NCBI GenBank assembly: GCA_942493315.1
Contig: OW818690.1
Coordinates: 2,232,001-2,296,000, forward strand
DNA from: UBA5429 sp942493315
GTDB lineage: Bacteria; Bacteroidota; Bacteroidia; Bacteroidales; WCHB1-69
Reading direction: 5' to 3'
DNA length: 64,000 nucleotides
The stretch's first letter is position 1. Each line of letters begins with the position of its first letter. A model generated the notes under the pieces. That model did no database searches, had not been told where the DNA came from, and saw only the letters and a list, made by a program, of their open reading frames with translations. Positions 1 to 7,954 of this stretch are shown here, in pieces. Made by a program: the position numbers and the translations under genes.

Positions 1-30
1 TGAACTATAGCGCGTGTTGGGCGTTCGTTT

Positions 31-666
31 TTATTTGTTTTCTTTTCGGCACATTATCAGAGAGAATTTTTGTAAAGGCTTGTCATTAACAATTATTGTA
101 GGTTCATTTATTTCTTCTGCTTTAATCAATCCAAATTGTCCAAACTCTATTTCTATTGAATTTGAATCGTAAAAATACAATGTTAAACCAGTCCATGGTT
201 CAAATGTGTCTTTGCTTATTTCTTTACCTTGTCCATATCTAAAATCCATTTTTGAAATTGTTACAAAAACCATAAGTCCATTTGGTTTAAGTTGATTATA
301 ACAATCTTCTATGAGTTTTATACGGTCTTTTTTGTTTAATAAATGGATTAATGAATAACTGAAAATCCCGTCATATAATTCTTGGTCAAAGGGCATTGAA
401 CTAACAGAACCGTGATATACTTTTATACTATCTCCAAAGTGATTTTGTGCTAATTCAATTGCAGTTTCAGAAATCTCTATTCCAGTTATATTAAATCCAT
501 TGTCAAGGAAAATCTTGGCGTTTCTACCGTAACCAAATCCGGGTATTAGAATTTTATTTAATCCATATTTTTTAAACAATTCCATTGTCGTAATTGCAGA
601 ATCTGCTGGTTCCCAACCCCACATTTCTTGTTTATTTTTAAAACTTGCTTCCCAAAATTCTGTCAT
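31..666 (-). CDS. Class I SAM-dependent methyltransferase
   Basis: The 211-residue product has the Rossmann-fold SAM-binding motif I (ILIPGFGYGRN, about residues 40-50), an acidic strand-2 end (GIEIS, about 62-66) and a motif IV-like stretch (YDGIFSYSLIHLL). The opening FWEASFKNKQEMWGWEPADSA is typical of small-molecule methyltransferases in this fold, but the substrate cannot be told. It lies alone, divergent from the transketolase operon, with over 400 bases of repeat-rich spacer upstream. A candidate -7 box on the same strand is at 838-845, which would give a leader of roughly 165 bases. The ATG at 666 is followed directly by conserved sequence, so I kept it. Confidence 0.8.
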   Translation of the reverse strand: MTEFWEASFKNKQEMWGWEPADSAITTMELFKKYGLNKILIPGFGYGRNAKIFLDNGFNITGIEISETAIELAQNHFGDSIKVYHGSVSSMPFDQELYDGIFSYSLIHLLNKKDRIKLIEDCYNQLKPNGLMVFVTISKMDFRYGQGKEISKDTFEPWTGLTLYFYDSNSIEIEFGQFGLIKAEEINEPTIIVNDKPLQKFSLIMCRKENK

Positions 667-837
667 ATTATTTTCAATTTAAACAAACTACTAAGTTATC
701 TCAATTTCTTCTTTACAATGAACGCTTACTCATTTAAATATTCACCTCAAAACCTTAAAAAAGTGTATAAATCTGTCTAATTGGGTAAGTATTGTGCACT
801 TTTTGATGAGTTTTGGGGTTAGTTTATTTTTCGTTTG

Positions 838-845
838 CAAATATA
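838..845 (-). promoter_or_regulatory. Candidate -7 box (TATATTTG), minus strand
   Basis: The minus strand reads TATATTTG, a match to the Bacteroidota TAnnTTTG consensus. It faces the methyltransferase that starts at 666. The long leader makes the assignment uncertain. Confidence 0.4.
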
Positions 846-852
846 TTAAAAA

Positions 853-1060
853 AATGAATAATGAAAAATGAAAAATGAAGAATCGACAAGAGACGAGGGA
901 CTGGAGCCTGGAGCAAAACTGATAGCTGAAACCTGATAGCTGACACCTGATAACTGAAACCTGATAGCTGACTACAGACTACGGACAACAGACCACGGAC
1001 TAATGATAAATGAAAAATGAAATTAGCTTATTATCACATTTGCTTATTATCTAATTATTT
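853..1060. repeat. Repeat-mosaic spacer upstream of the transketolase gene
   Basis: This non-coding spacer is built from short repeated words. Positions 853-886 hold AATGAAAAATGA-type words. Positions 919-974 are four 14-base units of CTGATAGCTGAAAC with few substitutions. Positions 975-1003 are looser copies of an ACAGACTACGGAC-like word. Positions 1022-1040 are, inverted, an exact 19-base match to 12156-12174 (core GATAATAAGCTAAT). I see no open frame or RNA gene here. Confidence 0.75.
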
Positions 1061-1062
1061 CA

Positions 1063-1070
1063 TATCTTTG
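1063..1070 (+). promoter_or_regulatory. Promoter -7 box (TATCTTTG) for the transketolase/sigma operon
   Basis: TATCTTTG matches TAnnTTTG exactly and lies 17 bases before the ATG at 1088. A TTTG that could serve as the -33 element is at 1039-1042, 20 bases upstream, and overlaps the repeat module ending at 1040. Confidence 0.75.
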
Positions 1071-1087
1071 CCAAAAAATTTGAATTT

Positions 1088-2038
1088 ATGAAACTACTTG
1101 AATGTAAGGAATTTAAAGATACAAGATCCGGTTTTGGACAAGGATTATTAGAATTGGGAAGAGAAAATCCGGATGTATTTGCATTATGTGCTGATTTAAC
1201 CGGTTCATTAAAAATGGATGCTTTTGTTAAGGAGTTTCCTGAAAGATTTGTACAAACCGGTATTGCAGAGGCTAATATGATTGGCATTTCTGCCGGGTTA
1301 GCTTTAAGCGGAAAAATTCCATTTGCAGGTAGTTTTGCCGGATTTGTTACCGGAAGAGTGTATGACCAGATTCGTATGGTTGTGGCTTATTCCAATCTTA
1401 ATGTTAAAATTGCAGCATCACACGCCGGCATAACGTTAGGGGAAGATGGTGCCACACATCAGATTATGGAGGATATCGGGTTAATGAAAATGTTGCCCAA
1501 TATGGTTGTTATAAACCCCTGTGATTACAATCAAACCGTATTAGCTACCAAAGCTGCAGCAGCTCATCAAGGACCTGTTTATTTAAGATTCGGAAGACCG
1601 GTTGTTCCCAATTTTACCAATATTGAAGAACCATTTGTTATTGGAAAATCTATACAGTTAACTGAAGGAGAAGATGTTACCATTTTTGCAACCGGCCATT
1701 TAGTATGGCATGCATTAGAAGCTGCACAAGCTTTGCAAGAACAAGGTATTAAAGCGGAAGTAATAAATATTCATACCATTAAACCATTAGACGAAGAAGC
1801 AGTCTTAAAGAGTGTATCTAAAACAAAACATGTTGTTACTGCGGAAGAACATCTGTTTAATGGTGGTTTAGGAGATTCAATCAGCCAGTTATTGGCCAGA
1901 AAATTACCAGCACCAGTTGAATATGTGGCTGTAGATGATCAGTTTGGCGAATCAGGCACACCTGCAGAACTCATGAAAGAGTTTGGATTAGATACAGAAC
2001 ACATTATAAAGGCTGTTGAGCGGGTAATAGCTCGTTAA
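1088..2038 (+). CDS. Transketolase, C-terminal half (split transketolase subunit)
   Basis: The 316-residue product corresponds to the pyrimidine-binding and C-terminal domains of transketolase, which moves two-carbon units between sugar phosphates in the pentose phosphate pathway with thiamine diphosphate. The conserved Glu that activates the cofactor is in GIAEANMIG (about residues 58-66), followed by the domain hallmark GSFAGFVTGRVYDQIR and, later, the C-terminal domain (GHLVWHALEAAQ, AEEHLFNGGLG). The half that binds the diphosphate and carries the GDG motif is absent. Split enzymes normally have the two halves adjacent, with the N-terminal one first; here the upstream neighbour is repeat DNA and an opposing methyltransferase, so the partner must be encoded elsewhere. 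It heads an operon with an ECF sigma factor 16 bases downstream. Confidence 0.9.
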   Translation: MKLLECKEFKDTRSGFGQGLLELGRENPDVFALCADLTGSLKMDAFVKEFPERFVQTGIAEANMIGISAGLALSGKIPFAGSFAGFVTGRVYDQIRMVVAYSNLNVKIAASHAGITLGEDGATHQIMEDIGLMKMLPNMVVINPCDYNQTVLATKAAAAHQGPVYLRFGRPVVPNFTNIEEPFVIGKSIQLTEGEDVTIFATGHLVWHALEAAQALQEQGIKAEVINIHTIKPLDEEAVLKSVSKTKHVVTAEEHLFNGGLGDSISQLLARKLPAPVEYVAVDDQFGESGTPAELMKEFGLDTEHIIKAVERVIAR

Positions 2039-2054
2039 TTATTTTAAAATTTAT

Positions 2055-2603
2055 ATGGCGCATCCTACTGATGAGTACATCCTGGAAATGTTTGGTTCCG
2101 AAAAAACAAAGGAACAGGCATTTGGTTTACTGATGCGCAAGTACAATACCGAAATTTACAACTCCGTTCGTAGAATTGTCTATTCCCATGATGATTCAGA
2201 TGATATCGTTCAAAACGTTTTAATTAAGGTCTGGAAACATTTAGGATCTTTTAGAGGGGATTCGAGTCTCAAAACATGGATTACCCGGATTTGTGTCAAT
2301 GAATCTCTGACATTTATTGAAAAAAAGAAACGGATGTTACAGATTGATGATGAAGAGTATATGGAGCGGGTCATTTCCAATATTCCAGATGATACTCATT
2401 TTTCATCTGATCAGATTTTGCAGTTGGTTCAAACCGGTATTCAAATGTTGCCGGAAAAACAAAGGGTCGTTTTTTCTCTTAGATATTACGATGAGATGCC
2501 CTACGAAGAGATGTCTAAGGTTTTAGATACATCTGTAGGAGCATTAAAAACTTCATACCATTTTGCGGTAAAAAAAATTGAAGAATTTTTAGCAAAACAT
2601 TAA
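2055..2603 (+). CDS. ECF-type RNA polymerase sigma factor
   Basis: The 182-residue protein has sigma region 2 (about residues 25-95, including SDDIVQNVLIKVWKHLGSFR and SSLKTWITRICVNESL) and region 4 (about 125-180, LPEKQRVVFSLRYYDEMPYE then a helix-turn-helix ending GALKTSYHFAVKKI). No region 1 or 3 is present, which is the ECF layout. It would direct polymerase to a small regulon, often envelope-related. The gene follows the transketolase half by 16 bases and precedes by 25 bases a single-pass membrane protein that is the natural anti-sigma candidate. Which promoters it reads cannot be told from this window. Confidence 0.9.
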   Translation: MAHPTDEYILEMFGSEKTKEQAFGLLMRKYNTEIYNSVRRIVYSHDDSDDIVQNVLIKVWKHLGSFRGDSSLKTWITRICVNESLTFIEKKKRMLQIDDEEYMERVISNIPDDTHFSSDQILQLVQTGIQMLPEKQRVVFSLRYYDEMPYEEMSKVLDTSVGALKTSYHFAVKKIEEFLAKH

Positions 2604-2628
2604 ACTTTATAAAGAAATTAGAGTCAAA

Positions 2629-3162
2629 ATGATGATTAATAACCATAAAACCATGAAAAATTTGGAATCCATCGGAAAAGATACCGGGTTTACCGTTCCT
2701 GACGGTTATTATGATGAATTGTTTCAAAAAATGATGGGCAAAGTAGCCGTTGAAAAGCAAAAAACAATTCATAGACGGCAAATTCTAAGATTTTCATTAG
2801 TTACCAGTGCCGCCGCTGCTGTAGCCTTATTGATTACTGTAAATGTTTTCTTAAAAACAGATCAGGTTAATCAGATGGCAAATAACAATCCAACTTTTCA
2901 GATTGTTAAAGATTCCATTCAAGTGACTGATCAAAATGTTTTAGCTGAGAATCAAACACAACCCATCGAAGAAGTTGTAATTCCTGAAAAACCGGCTACC
3001 AAAAGTACAAACCAATCTACAGGATCAAATAGTGTATCGACTTATGAACAATTAACTGATATAAATTCTGTTCAATCAGTAGTGGGCTTTTATGAAGATG
3101 ATGCTCATTCTGACCAATTTCAAGAAACATTGATGGACTTGGATTTTTACTATGATTTCTAA
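2629..3162 (+). CDS. Single-pass membrane protein, probable anti-sigma factor
   Basis: The 177-residue protein has an N-terminal cytoplasmic segment of about 45 residues, one membrane helix (ILRFSLVTSAAAAVALLITV, about 47-66) and a polar exported tail rich in Ser, Thr, Gln and Asn. I recognise no named anti-sigma domain and no ZAS zinc motif (HxxxCxxC). The anti-sigma call rests on topology and on position right after the sigma gene. The N-terminal phrase DTGFTVPDGYYDELFQKMM resembles the start of many Bacteroidota proteins found beside ECF sigma genes. An alternative start is the ATG about 15 codons in. Confidence 0.6.
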   Translation: MMINNHKTMKNLESIGKDTGFTVPDGYYDELFQKMMGKVAVEKQKTIHRRQILRFSLVTSAAAAVALLITVNVFLKTDQVNQMANNNPTFQIVKDSIQVTDQNVLAENQTQPIEEVVIPEKPATKSTNQSTGSNSVSTYEQLTDINSVQSVVGFYEDDAHSDQFQETLMDLDFYYDF

Positions 3163-3171
3163 AAATTGATT

Positions 3172-3705
3172 ATGAAAAAGTTTGTTCCATATTTACTGGT
3201 TGCTATATTAAGTTCGATGTTTATTCATTCCAATGCACAAACGAACGATTCTATCCCATGTATACATGATTCTATACAATCATGTTCCCCCAATCCAAAT
3301 ATTGAAGATAATTGTGTGTCCATAATGGCCATTAAAAAAGATTATATTAAGAAAAATATTCAGTTATCAGAAAACGAAGCTAAAGCTTTTTGGCCATTAT
3401 ATAATGAATATTTAAAGCAAGAATCGATCATATATGATAAATATAGGTATAATATTGAGAAGAGACAGATTAAAACAATAAATGGTAGGCTAAATCCCAG
3501 CACATCCAGTGATGAGCAGATTATAGCTTATTATGATCTATATTATCAAACAAGAGAAGCGACCACTTTATTAGAGCAGAAGTTGTATTTAGATTTAAAA
3601 AAAGTTCTAAAACCTAAGAATCTGTTGCGGTTTTTGGAATTGGAAAAGTCGTTTAAATCGAGTGTAAAGAAAAACGCTCAGAACGCTTGCCCTAAGAATA
3701 AATAA
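3172..3705 (+). CDS. Small secreted Spy-like protein of a sigma-factor operon
   Basis: The product (about 177 residues) begins with a signal peptide (MKKFVPYLLVAILSSMF..SNAQ), then has a charged, helical body with IKKNIQLSENEAKAFWPLYN and a later RFLELEKSFK. This pattern, a helix-rich periplasmic protein with a LTxxEAxxFWPLYxEY-like motif, is common downstream of Bacteroidota ECF sigma genes and is sometimes described as a sensor; the function here is inferred. I start at the ATG at 3172, not the in-frame TTG two codons earlier, because it gives a standard lysine-rich signal peptide start. The gap to the previous gene is 9 bases. A rho-independent terminator follows at once. Confidence 0.65.
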   Translation: MKKFVPYLLVAILSSMFIHSNAQTNDSIPCIHDSIQSCSPNPNIEDNCVSIMAIKKDYIKKNIQLSENEAKAFWPLYNEYLKQESIIYDKYRYNIEKRQIKTINGRLNPSTSSDEQIIAYYDLYYQTREATTLLEQKLYLDLKKVLKPKNLLRFLELEKSFKSSVKKNAQNACPKNK

Positions 3706-3713
3706 AAAAACCA

Positions 3714-3749
3714 AACGCCTTACAAAAAAAATAAAGTAAGGCGTTTTTT
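3714..3749 (+). terminator. Rho-independent terminator of the sigma-factor operon
   Basis: AACGCCTTAC (3714-3723) pairs perfectly with GTAAGGCGTT (3736-3745) around an A-rich 12-base loop, and the T run extends to 3749. It begins 8 bases after the stop at 3705 and separates this operon from the ribosomal operon. Confidence 0.9.
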
Positions 3750-3765
3750 GCATTAATATTTTTTG

Positions 3766-3773
3766 TAATTTTG
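3766..3773 (+). promoter_or_regulatory. Promoter -7 box (TAATTTTG) of the str/S10 operon
   Basis: TAATTTTG fits TAnnTTTG and lies 58 bases before the rpsL ATG. The T-run of the preceding terminator supplies a TTTG at 3747-3750 that could act as a closely spaced -33 element, so terminator and promoter are almost fused. Confidence 0.7.
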
Positions 3774-3831
3774 CAGTCCCCAAAAAATTGGGTCAAATTT
3801 ATTGTAAATTAAAAGATTAAATTTTGATTGT

Positions 3832-4212
3832 ATGCCTACAATACAACAGTTAGTAAGAAAAGGAAGAAAAAAGTTGACTTCACAAAGTAAGTCAAGAGCG
3901 TTAGACGCTTGCCCACAAAGACGTGGTGTGTGTTTGAGAGTTTACACAACAACTCCAAAAAAACCTAATTCAGCGATGCGTAAAGTTGCTAGAGTACGTA
4001 TGACCAATGGTAAAGAGGTGAATGCCTATATTCCAGGTGAAGGTCATAACTTACAAGAGCACAGCATTGTACTCGTAAGAGGTGGTCGTGTAAAGGACTT
4101 ACCAGGTGTTAGATACCACATTGTTCGTGGTGCATTAGACTCTGCAGGTGTAACCGGTCGTTTACAAAGTAGAAGTAAATATGGAACTAAACGTCCAAAG
4201 AAAAAAGCTTAA
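3832..4212 (+). CDS. rpsL: 30S ribosomal protein S12
   Basis: The 126-residue protein is full length and carries the decoding-centre signatures CLRVYTTTPKKPNSAMRKVA and GGRVKDLPGVRYHIVRGALD. The lysines that change in streptomycin-resistant mutants of other bacteria (in TPKKPNS and GRVKDLP) are both wild type here. S12 sits at the A site of the small subunit and monitors codon-anticodon pairing. It is the first gene of the str operon, 58 bases after the -7 box, and is followed by rpsG after 75 bases that include a hairpin. Confidence 0.98.
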   Translation: MPTIQQLVRKGRKKLTSQSKSRALDACPQRRGVCLRVYTTTPKKPNSAMRKVARVRMTNGKEVNAYIPGEGHNLQEHSIVLVRGGRVKDLPGVRYHIVRGALDSAGVTGRLQSRSKYGTKRPKKKA

Positions 4213-4232
4213 CCGCTTTTAAAATGTAAATG

Positions 4233-4253
4233 GGGTACCAAAATGGGTTACCC
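4233..4253 (+). promoter_or_regulatory. Hairpin in the rpsL-rpsG spacer, candidate S7 autoregulatory site
   Basis: GGGTA (4233-4237) pairs with TACCC (4249-4253), extended by CC/GG with one bulged T, around a loop of about six bases. In E. coli the S12-S7 intercistronic RNA is where S7 represses its own translation; the position matches but the structure here is inferred from sequence only. It is not followed by a T run, so it is not an obvious terminator. Confidence 0.4.
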
Positions 4254-4287
4254 GATAGTAAATAACGATTATTGAAGTTACAAAAAA

Positions 4288-4755
4288 ATGAGAAAATCAA
4301 AACCAAAAAAACGGATCATCCTTCCAGATCCAAAATTTAATGACGTGATGGTTACGAAATTCGTGAACAACATCATGTTGCAAGGAAAAAAATCAACAGC
4401 TTTTGAAATTTTCTATGATGCTATGGATATCATTGAAGAGAAATTGAAAGAGAGTCCATTAGAAATATGGAAAAAAGGTTTAGCCAACATTACCCCTTCT
4501 ATCGAAGTAAAAAGTAGAAGAATTGGTGGTGCATCTTTCCAAATTCCAACGGAACTCCGTCCAGAGAGAAAGCAATCAGTAGGTATGAAAAATTTAATTA
4601 TGTTTGCACGCAAGCGTCATGAAAAAACCATGGCAGCAAAGTTGGCAGCAGAAATCATGGCAGCTTATAAAGAAGAGGGTGCTTCTTTCAAACGTAAAGA
4701 GGATATTCACAGAATGGCTGAAGCTAATAAAGCTTTTGCACACTTCAGATTTTAA
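4288..4755 (+). CDS. rpsG: 30S ribosomal protein S7
   Basis: The 155-residue product is full length and shows the S7 family blocks: KFVNNIMLQGKKSTAFEIFY, the conserved loop SRRIGGASFQIPTELRPERK, and the helical C-terminus ending EANKAFAHFRF. S7 nucleates assembly of the 30S head by binding the 3' major domain of 16S rRNA and lies next to the E site. It is the second gene of the str operon, followed by fusA after 31 bases. Confidence 0.98.
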   Translation: MRKSKPKKRIILPDPKFNDVMVTKFVNNIMLQGKKSTAFEIFYDAMDIIEEKLKESPLEIWKKGLANITPSIEVKSRRIGGASFQIPTELRPERKQSVGMKNLIMFARKRHEKTMAAKLAAEIMAAYKEEGASFKRKEDIHRMAEANKAFAHFRF

Positions 4756-4786
4756 TCTGCTACATAAACCGTAGGAAAGGATCGCT

Positions 4787-6883
4787 ATGTCTGAAGATTT
4801 GCTGAATATCAGGAATATTGGTGTGATGGCTCACATCGATGCCGGAAAAACTACCACAACTGAAAGAATCCTTTACTATACCGGGAAAAATTACAAAATA
4901 GGTGAAGTTGATGAAGGCACTGCAACCATGGATTGGATGGTTCAGGAACAAGAAAGAGGTATAACTATTACCAGTGCAGCTACTACAGTATTTTGGAAAC
5001 ACCAATCAACCGACTATAAGATCAACATCATAGATACTCCCGGACATGTTGATTTTACTGTTGAAGTAGAACGTTCTTTGAGAATATTGGATGGAGCCGT
5101 AGCACTCTTTTGCGCAGTCGGTGGTGTCGAAGCCCAATCGGAAACGGTTTGGAGACAGGCTAGTAAATATGATGTAGCACGAATTTGTTACATTAATAAA
5201 TTAGACCGTTCAGGTGCCAATTTCTTTTCTGTGTTAAATCAGATTAAAGAGAAATTACATGCGAACCCAGTTGCTCTTCAATTACCTATTGGTGTTGAGG
5301 ATACTTTTTCAGGAGTTGTTGACCTCATAGAAATGAAAGCTTACGAATGGGATGAAGATGACCAGGGTATGAGTTATTATGATGTTGATATTCCGGAAGA
5401 GATGATGGATGAGGTAGCAGAGTATAGAAAAATATTGATTGAAACTTTAGCCGATTTGGATGAAGATTTAATGATTAAATATTTTGATACCCCTGAATTA
5501 ATAACTCCCGACGAATTGATTGCTGTTATACGCAAAGGAACAATTACAAGAGCTATACAACCGGTTTTATGTGGATCCTCATTTAAAAATAAAGGGGTTC
5601 AAAGACTGATTGATGCGATTGTGATGTATTTACCTTCTCCGTTAGATCTCCCTTCTGTGGTTGGAATCAATCCTAAAACAGATCAGGAAGAGGTGCGGAA
5701 AATGGATGAAAAAGGTCCTTTTGCAGCGATAGCATTCAAAATAGCAACAGATCCTTATGTTGGGAAACTAACATTTATCAAGGTTTATTCCGGTCAGTTA
5801 AATACCGGTGAAGTGGTTTATAATGTAACTTCCGGAAAACGGGAGCGTGTATCTAAGATTTTACAGATGCACTCAAATAAACAGACTCAGCTGGATTCAG
5901 TGACTGCAGGTAATATTGTAGCATTGGTAGGGATGAAAGAGATTAAAACAGGAGATAGTTTGTGTGAAGAAAAAGCACCTATATTCCTTGAAAATATCGA
6001 TTTTCCTGAACCGGTGATTCAAATTGCAGTTGAACCTAAGACAAAGGATGATGAAGATAAATTGATGTCTTCATTAGCGAAATTAGCAGAAGAGGATCCC
6101 ACATTTATCGTGAATCAAAATGAAGAATCAGGTCAGTTATTGATAAGCGGAATGGGGGAATTACATTTAGAAATTCTACTTGATCGTCTGAAAAGAGAGT
6201 TCAATGTTGCTTGTAACCACGGAAAACCGAGAGTTGCCTATAAGGAAGCTTTGTTAAATGAAATTTTGCATAGTGAAACTTATAAAAGGCAAACCGGAGG
6301 ACGGGGTTCTTTTGCATCGATCTCTTTTAAAATATCTCCTACAGATTTAACCAAAAAAGGTTTTAGTATGGTGAATCAGACCAAAGGGGCAGTTTTTACT
6401 AAAGAGTATCTAAGTGGTATTGAAAAAGGGTTTACCATAGCCATGAATAATGCGAAATATGGTTTTCCTTTAGAATCTTTACATGTTTCACTTCTTGATG
6501 GAAGTGCACATACAGTAGATTCAGATGCCATGGCCTTTGAAATATGTGCTAAAATTGGGTTTAGAGATGCGATTAGAAATGCTCAAACCGTCATTTTAGA
6601 ACCTATTATGAAAGTTGAAATTGTAACACCGGACGAGTTTATTGGAAATGTTACTTCTGATTTAAATAAAAGAAGAGCAGTTCTTGATTCGGTTGATGCC
6701 AAAATTGGTTTTCAGGTAATAAAAGCACAGGTACCCTTAGCAGAGATGTTTGGGTATGTCACAGGTTTAAGATCAATTAGTACAGGAAGAGCCACTTACA
6801 GTATGGAGTTTTTAAAATACGCACGCGTTCCGGAAGATATCGAAGAAGCAATACTAACAAAAGGAAGATTCGCTTTATTATAA
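4787..6883 (+). CDS. fusA: Elongation factor G
   Basis: The 698-residue GTPase drives translocation of tRNA and mRNA on the ribosome. The G1 motif is AHIDAGKTTT (about residues 15-24), G2 lies in RGITITSAAT, G3 is DTPGHVDF and G4 is NKLD (usual form NKMD). Domain II, the domain III GMGELHLE block, the domain IV tip (LLDGSAHTVDSDAMAFE) and domain V (PLAEMFGYVTGLRSISTGRA) follow in order. Length and order are normal for EF-G. Its place between rpsG and rpsJ supports the housekeeping copy. No tuf gene follows, which is usual for the Bacteroidota arrangement of this operon. Confidence 0.97.
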   Translation: MSEDLLNIRNIGVMAHIDAGKTTTTERILYYTGKNYKIGEVDEGTATMDWMVQEQERGITITSAATTVFWKHQSTDYKINIIDTPGHVDFTVEVERSLRILDGAVALFCAVGGVEAQSETVWRQASKYDVARICYINKLDRSGANFFSVLNQIKEKLHANPVALQLPIGVEDTFSGVVDLIEMKAYEWDEDDQGMSYYDVDIPEEMMDEVAEYRKILIETLADLDEDLMIKYFDTPELITPDELIAVIRKGTITRAIQPVLCGSSFKNKGVQRLIDAIVMYLPSPLDLPSVVGINPKTDQEEVRKMDEKGPFAAIAFKIATDPYVGKLTFIKVYSGQLNTGEVVYNVTSGKRERVSKILQMHSNKQTQLDSVTAGNIVALVGMKEIKTGDSLCEEKAPIFLENIDFPEPVIQIAVEPKTKDDEDKLMSSLAKLAEEDPTFIVNQNEESGQLLISGMGELHLEILLDRLKREFNVACNHGKPRVAYKEALLNEILHSETYKRQTGGRGSFASISFKISPTDLTKKGFSMVNQTKGAVFTKEYLSGIEKGFTIAMNNAKYGFPLESLHVSLLDGSAHTVDSDAMAFEICAKIGFRDAIRNAQTVILEPIMKVEIVTPDEFIGNVTSDLNKRRAVLDSVDAKIGFQVIKAQVPLAEMFGYVTGLRSISTGRATYSMEFLKYARVPEDIEEAILTKGRFALL

Positions 6884-6923
6884 TAAATTAGTAATTAACA
6901 TAATTCACAATTCAATATAAAAA

Positions 6924-7238
6924 ATGAGCCATAGAATTAGAATCAAATTGAAATCATTCGACCATACATTGGTTGATAAATCTGCAGAAAAAATCGTAAA
7001 AACGATTAATGCAGTTAGAGAAGACAAAGTGGTATTAGTTGGACCTATTCCACTTCCTACTCACAAAAAAATCTTTACTGTAAACCGTTCCACTTTTGTA
7101 AACAAAAAATCAAGAGAGCAATTTGAGCTTTCAACTTACAAAAGATTATTGGACATTTACGGAACAACATCAAAAACGATTGATGCATTAATGAAATTAG
7201 AATTACCTAGTGGAGTTGATGTAGAGATTAAAGTTTAA
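6924..7238 (+). CDS. rpsJ: 30S ribosomal protein S10
   Basis: The 104-residue protein has the S10 signatures IRIKLKSFDHTLVDKSAEKIV, GPIPLPTHKKIFTVNRS and the terminal PSGVDVEIKV. It assembles into the 30S head and doubles as the antitermination factor NusE. It follows fusA by 40 bases, so the S10 gene group is joined to the str operon here. Confidence 0.98.
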   Translation: MSHRIRIKLKSFDHTLVDKSAEKIVKTINAVREDKVVLVGPIPLPTHKKIFTVNRSTFVNKKSREQFELSTYKRLLDIYGTTSKTIDALMKLELPSGVDVEIKV

Positions 7239-7246
7239 TTAGAATT

Positions 7247-7295
7247 GGAATTATATTCCGTTTCTTAGTTTTTAATAATTTTTGCGAGTAATCGC
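7247..7295 (+). other. Two small hairpins in the rpsJ-rplC spacer
   Basis: GGAAT/ATTCC with a TAT loop lies at 7247-7259. GCGA/TCGC closed by the GNRA-type loop GTAA lies at 7284-7295. In an operon where other gaps are short, an 86-base spacer with two stems before rplC-rplD may hold a translational control site, but no known leader is recognised. Confidence 0.3.
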
Positions 7296-7324
7296 GTAGT
7301 AATAAATTTAATTAATTTTTAAAA

Positions 7325-7954
7325 ATGTCTGGATTAATAGGAAAAAAAATTGGGATGACTAGCATTTACGATGCCTCTGGTAAAATAGTACCATGCACAG
7401 TTATCGAAGCTGGTCCTTGCGTAGTAACGCAAGTTAAAACCGTTGCAACCGACGGTTACGATGCCATCCAATTAGCATTCGATGAGAAGAAAGAAAAAAG
7501 GACATCAAAATCTCTGAAAGGTCATTTTGACAAAGCAGGAACAACTCCAAAAAAAGTTGAAAAGGAGTTTACCCTTTTTGAGGAAGGACTTAAAAAGTTG
7601 TTTGGTGACATTTTGGATTTAACAGTCTTCATCGAAGGAGAATTTATTGACGTAAGTGGAGTTTCCAAAGGTAAGGGATTCCAAGGTGTAGTAAAACGTC
7701 ACGGATTTGGTGGAGTAGGAGATGCTACACACGGTCAACACAACCGCTTAAGAGCCCCAGGATCATTAGGAGCATCATCATGGCCTTCAAGAGTAATGAA
7801 AGGTATGAGAATGGCTGGAAGAACCGGTGGCAATAAAGTGAAAATGATCAATTTACAAATTGTAAAAATTGTTCAAGAGAAGAATTTATTATTAGTTAAA
7901 GGTTCCGTACCGGGGCCAAATGGTTCATATTTAATTATTGAAAGATGGAGTTAA
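7325..7954 (+). CDS. rplC: 50S ribosomal protein L3
   Basis: The 209-residue protein starts with GLIGKKIGMTSIYD and carries the long internal loop KGKGFQGVVKRHGFGG followed by THGQHNRLRAPGSLGASS, which reaches toward the peptidyl transferase centre. The HGFGG..THG.HN..R.PGS pattern is diagnostic for L3. Its end overlaps the start of rplD by 10 bases, suggesting coupled translation. Confidence 0.98.
   Translation: MSGLIGKKIGMTSIYDASGKIVPCTVIEAGPCVVTQVKTVATDGYDAIQLAFDEKKEKRTSKSLKGHFDKAGTTPKKVEKEFTLFEEGLKKLFGDILDLTVFIEGEFIDVSGVSKGKGFQGVVKRHGFGGVGDATHGQHNRLRAPGSLGASSWPSRVMKGMRMAGRTGGNKVKMINLQIVKIVQEKNLLLVKGSVPGPNGSYLIIERWS

Noticed and set aside
747..816. Hairpin CAAAAC...AAAAAGTG / CACTTTTT...GTTTTG as a riboswitch or terminator
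   Set aside because: Pairing is in two short blocks with mismatched spacing, and no T run or known motif follows.
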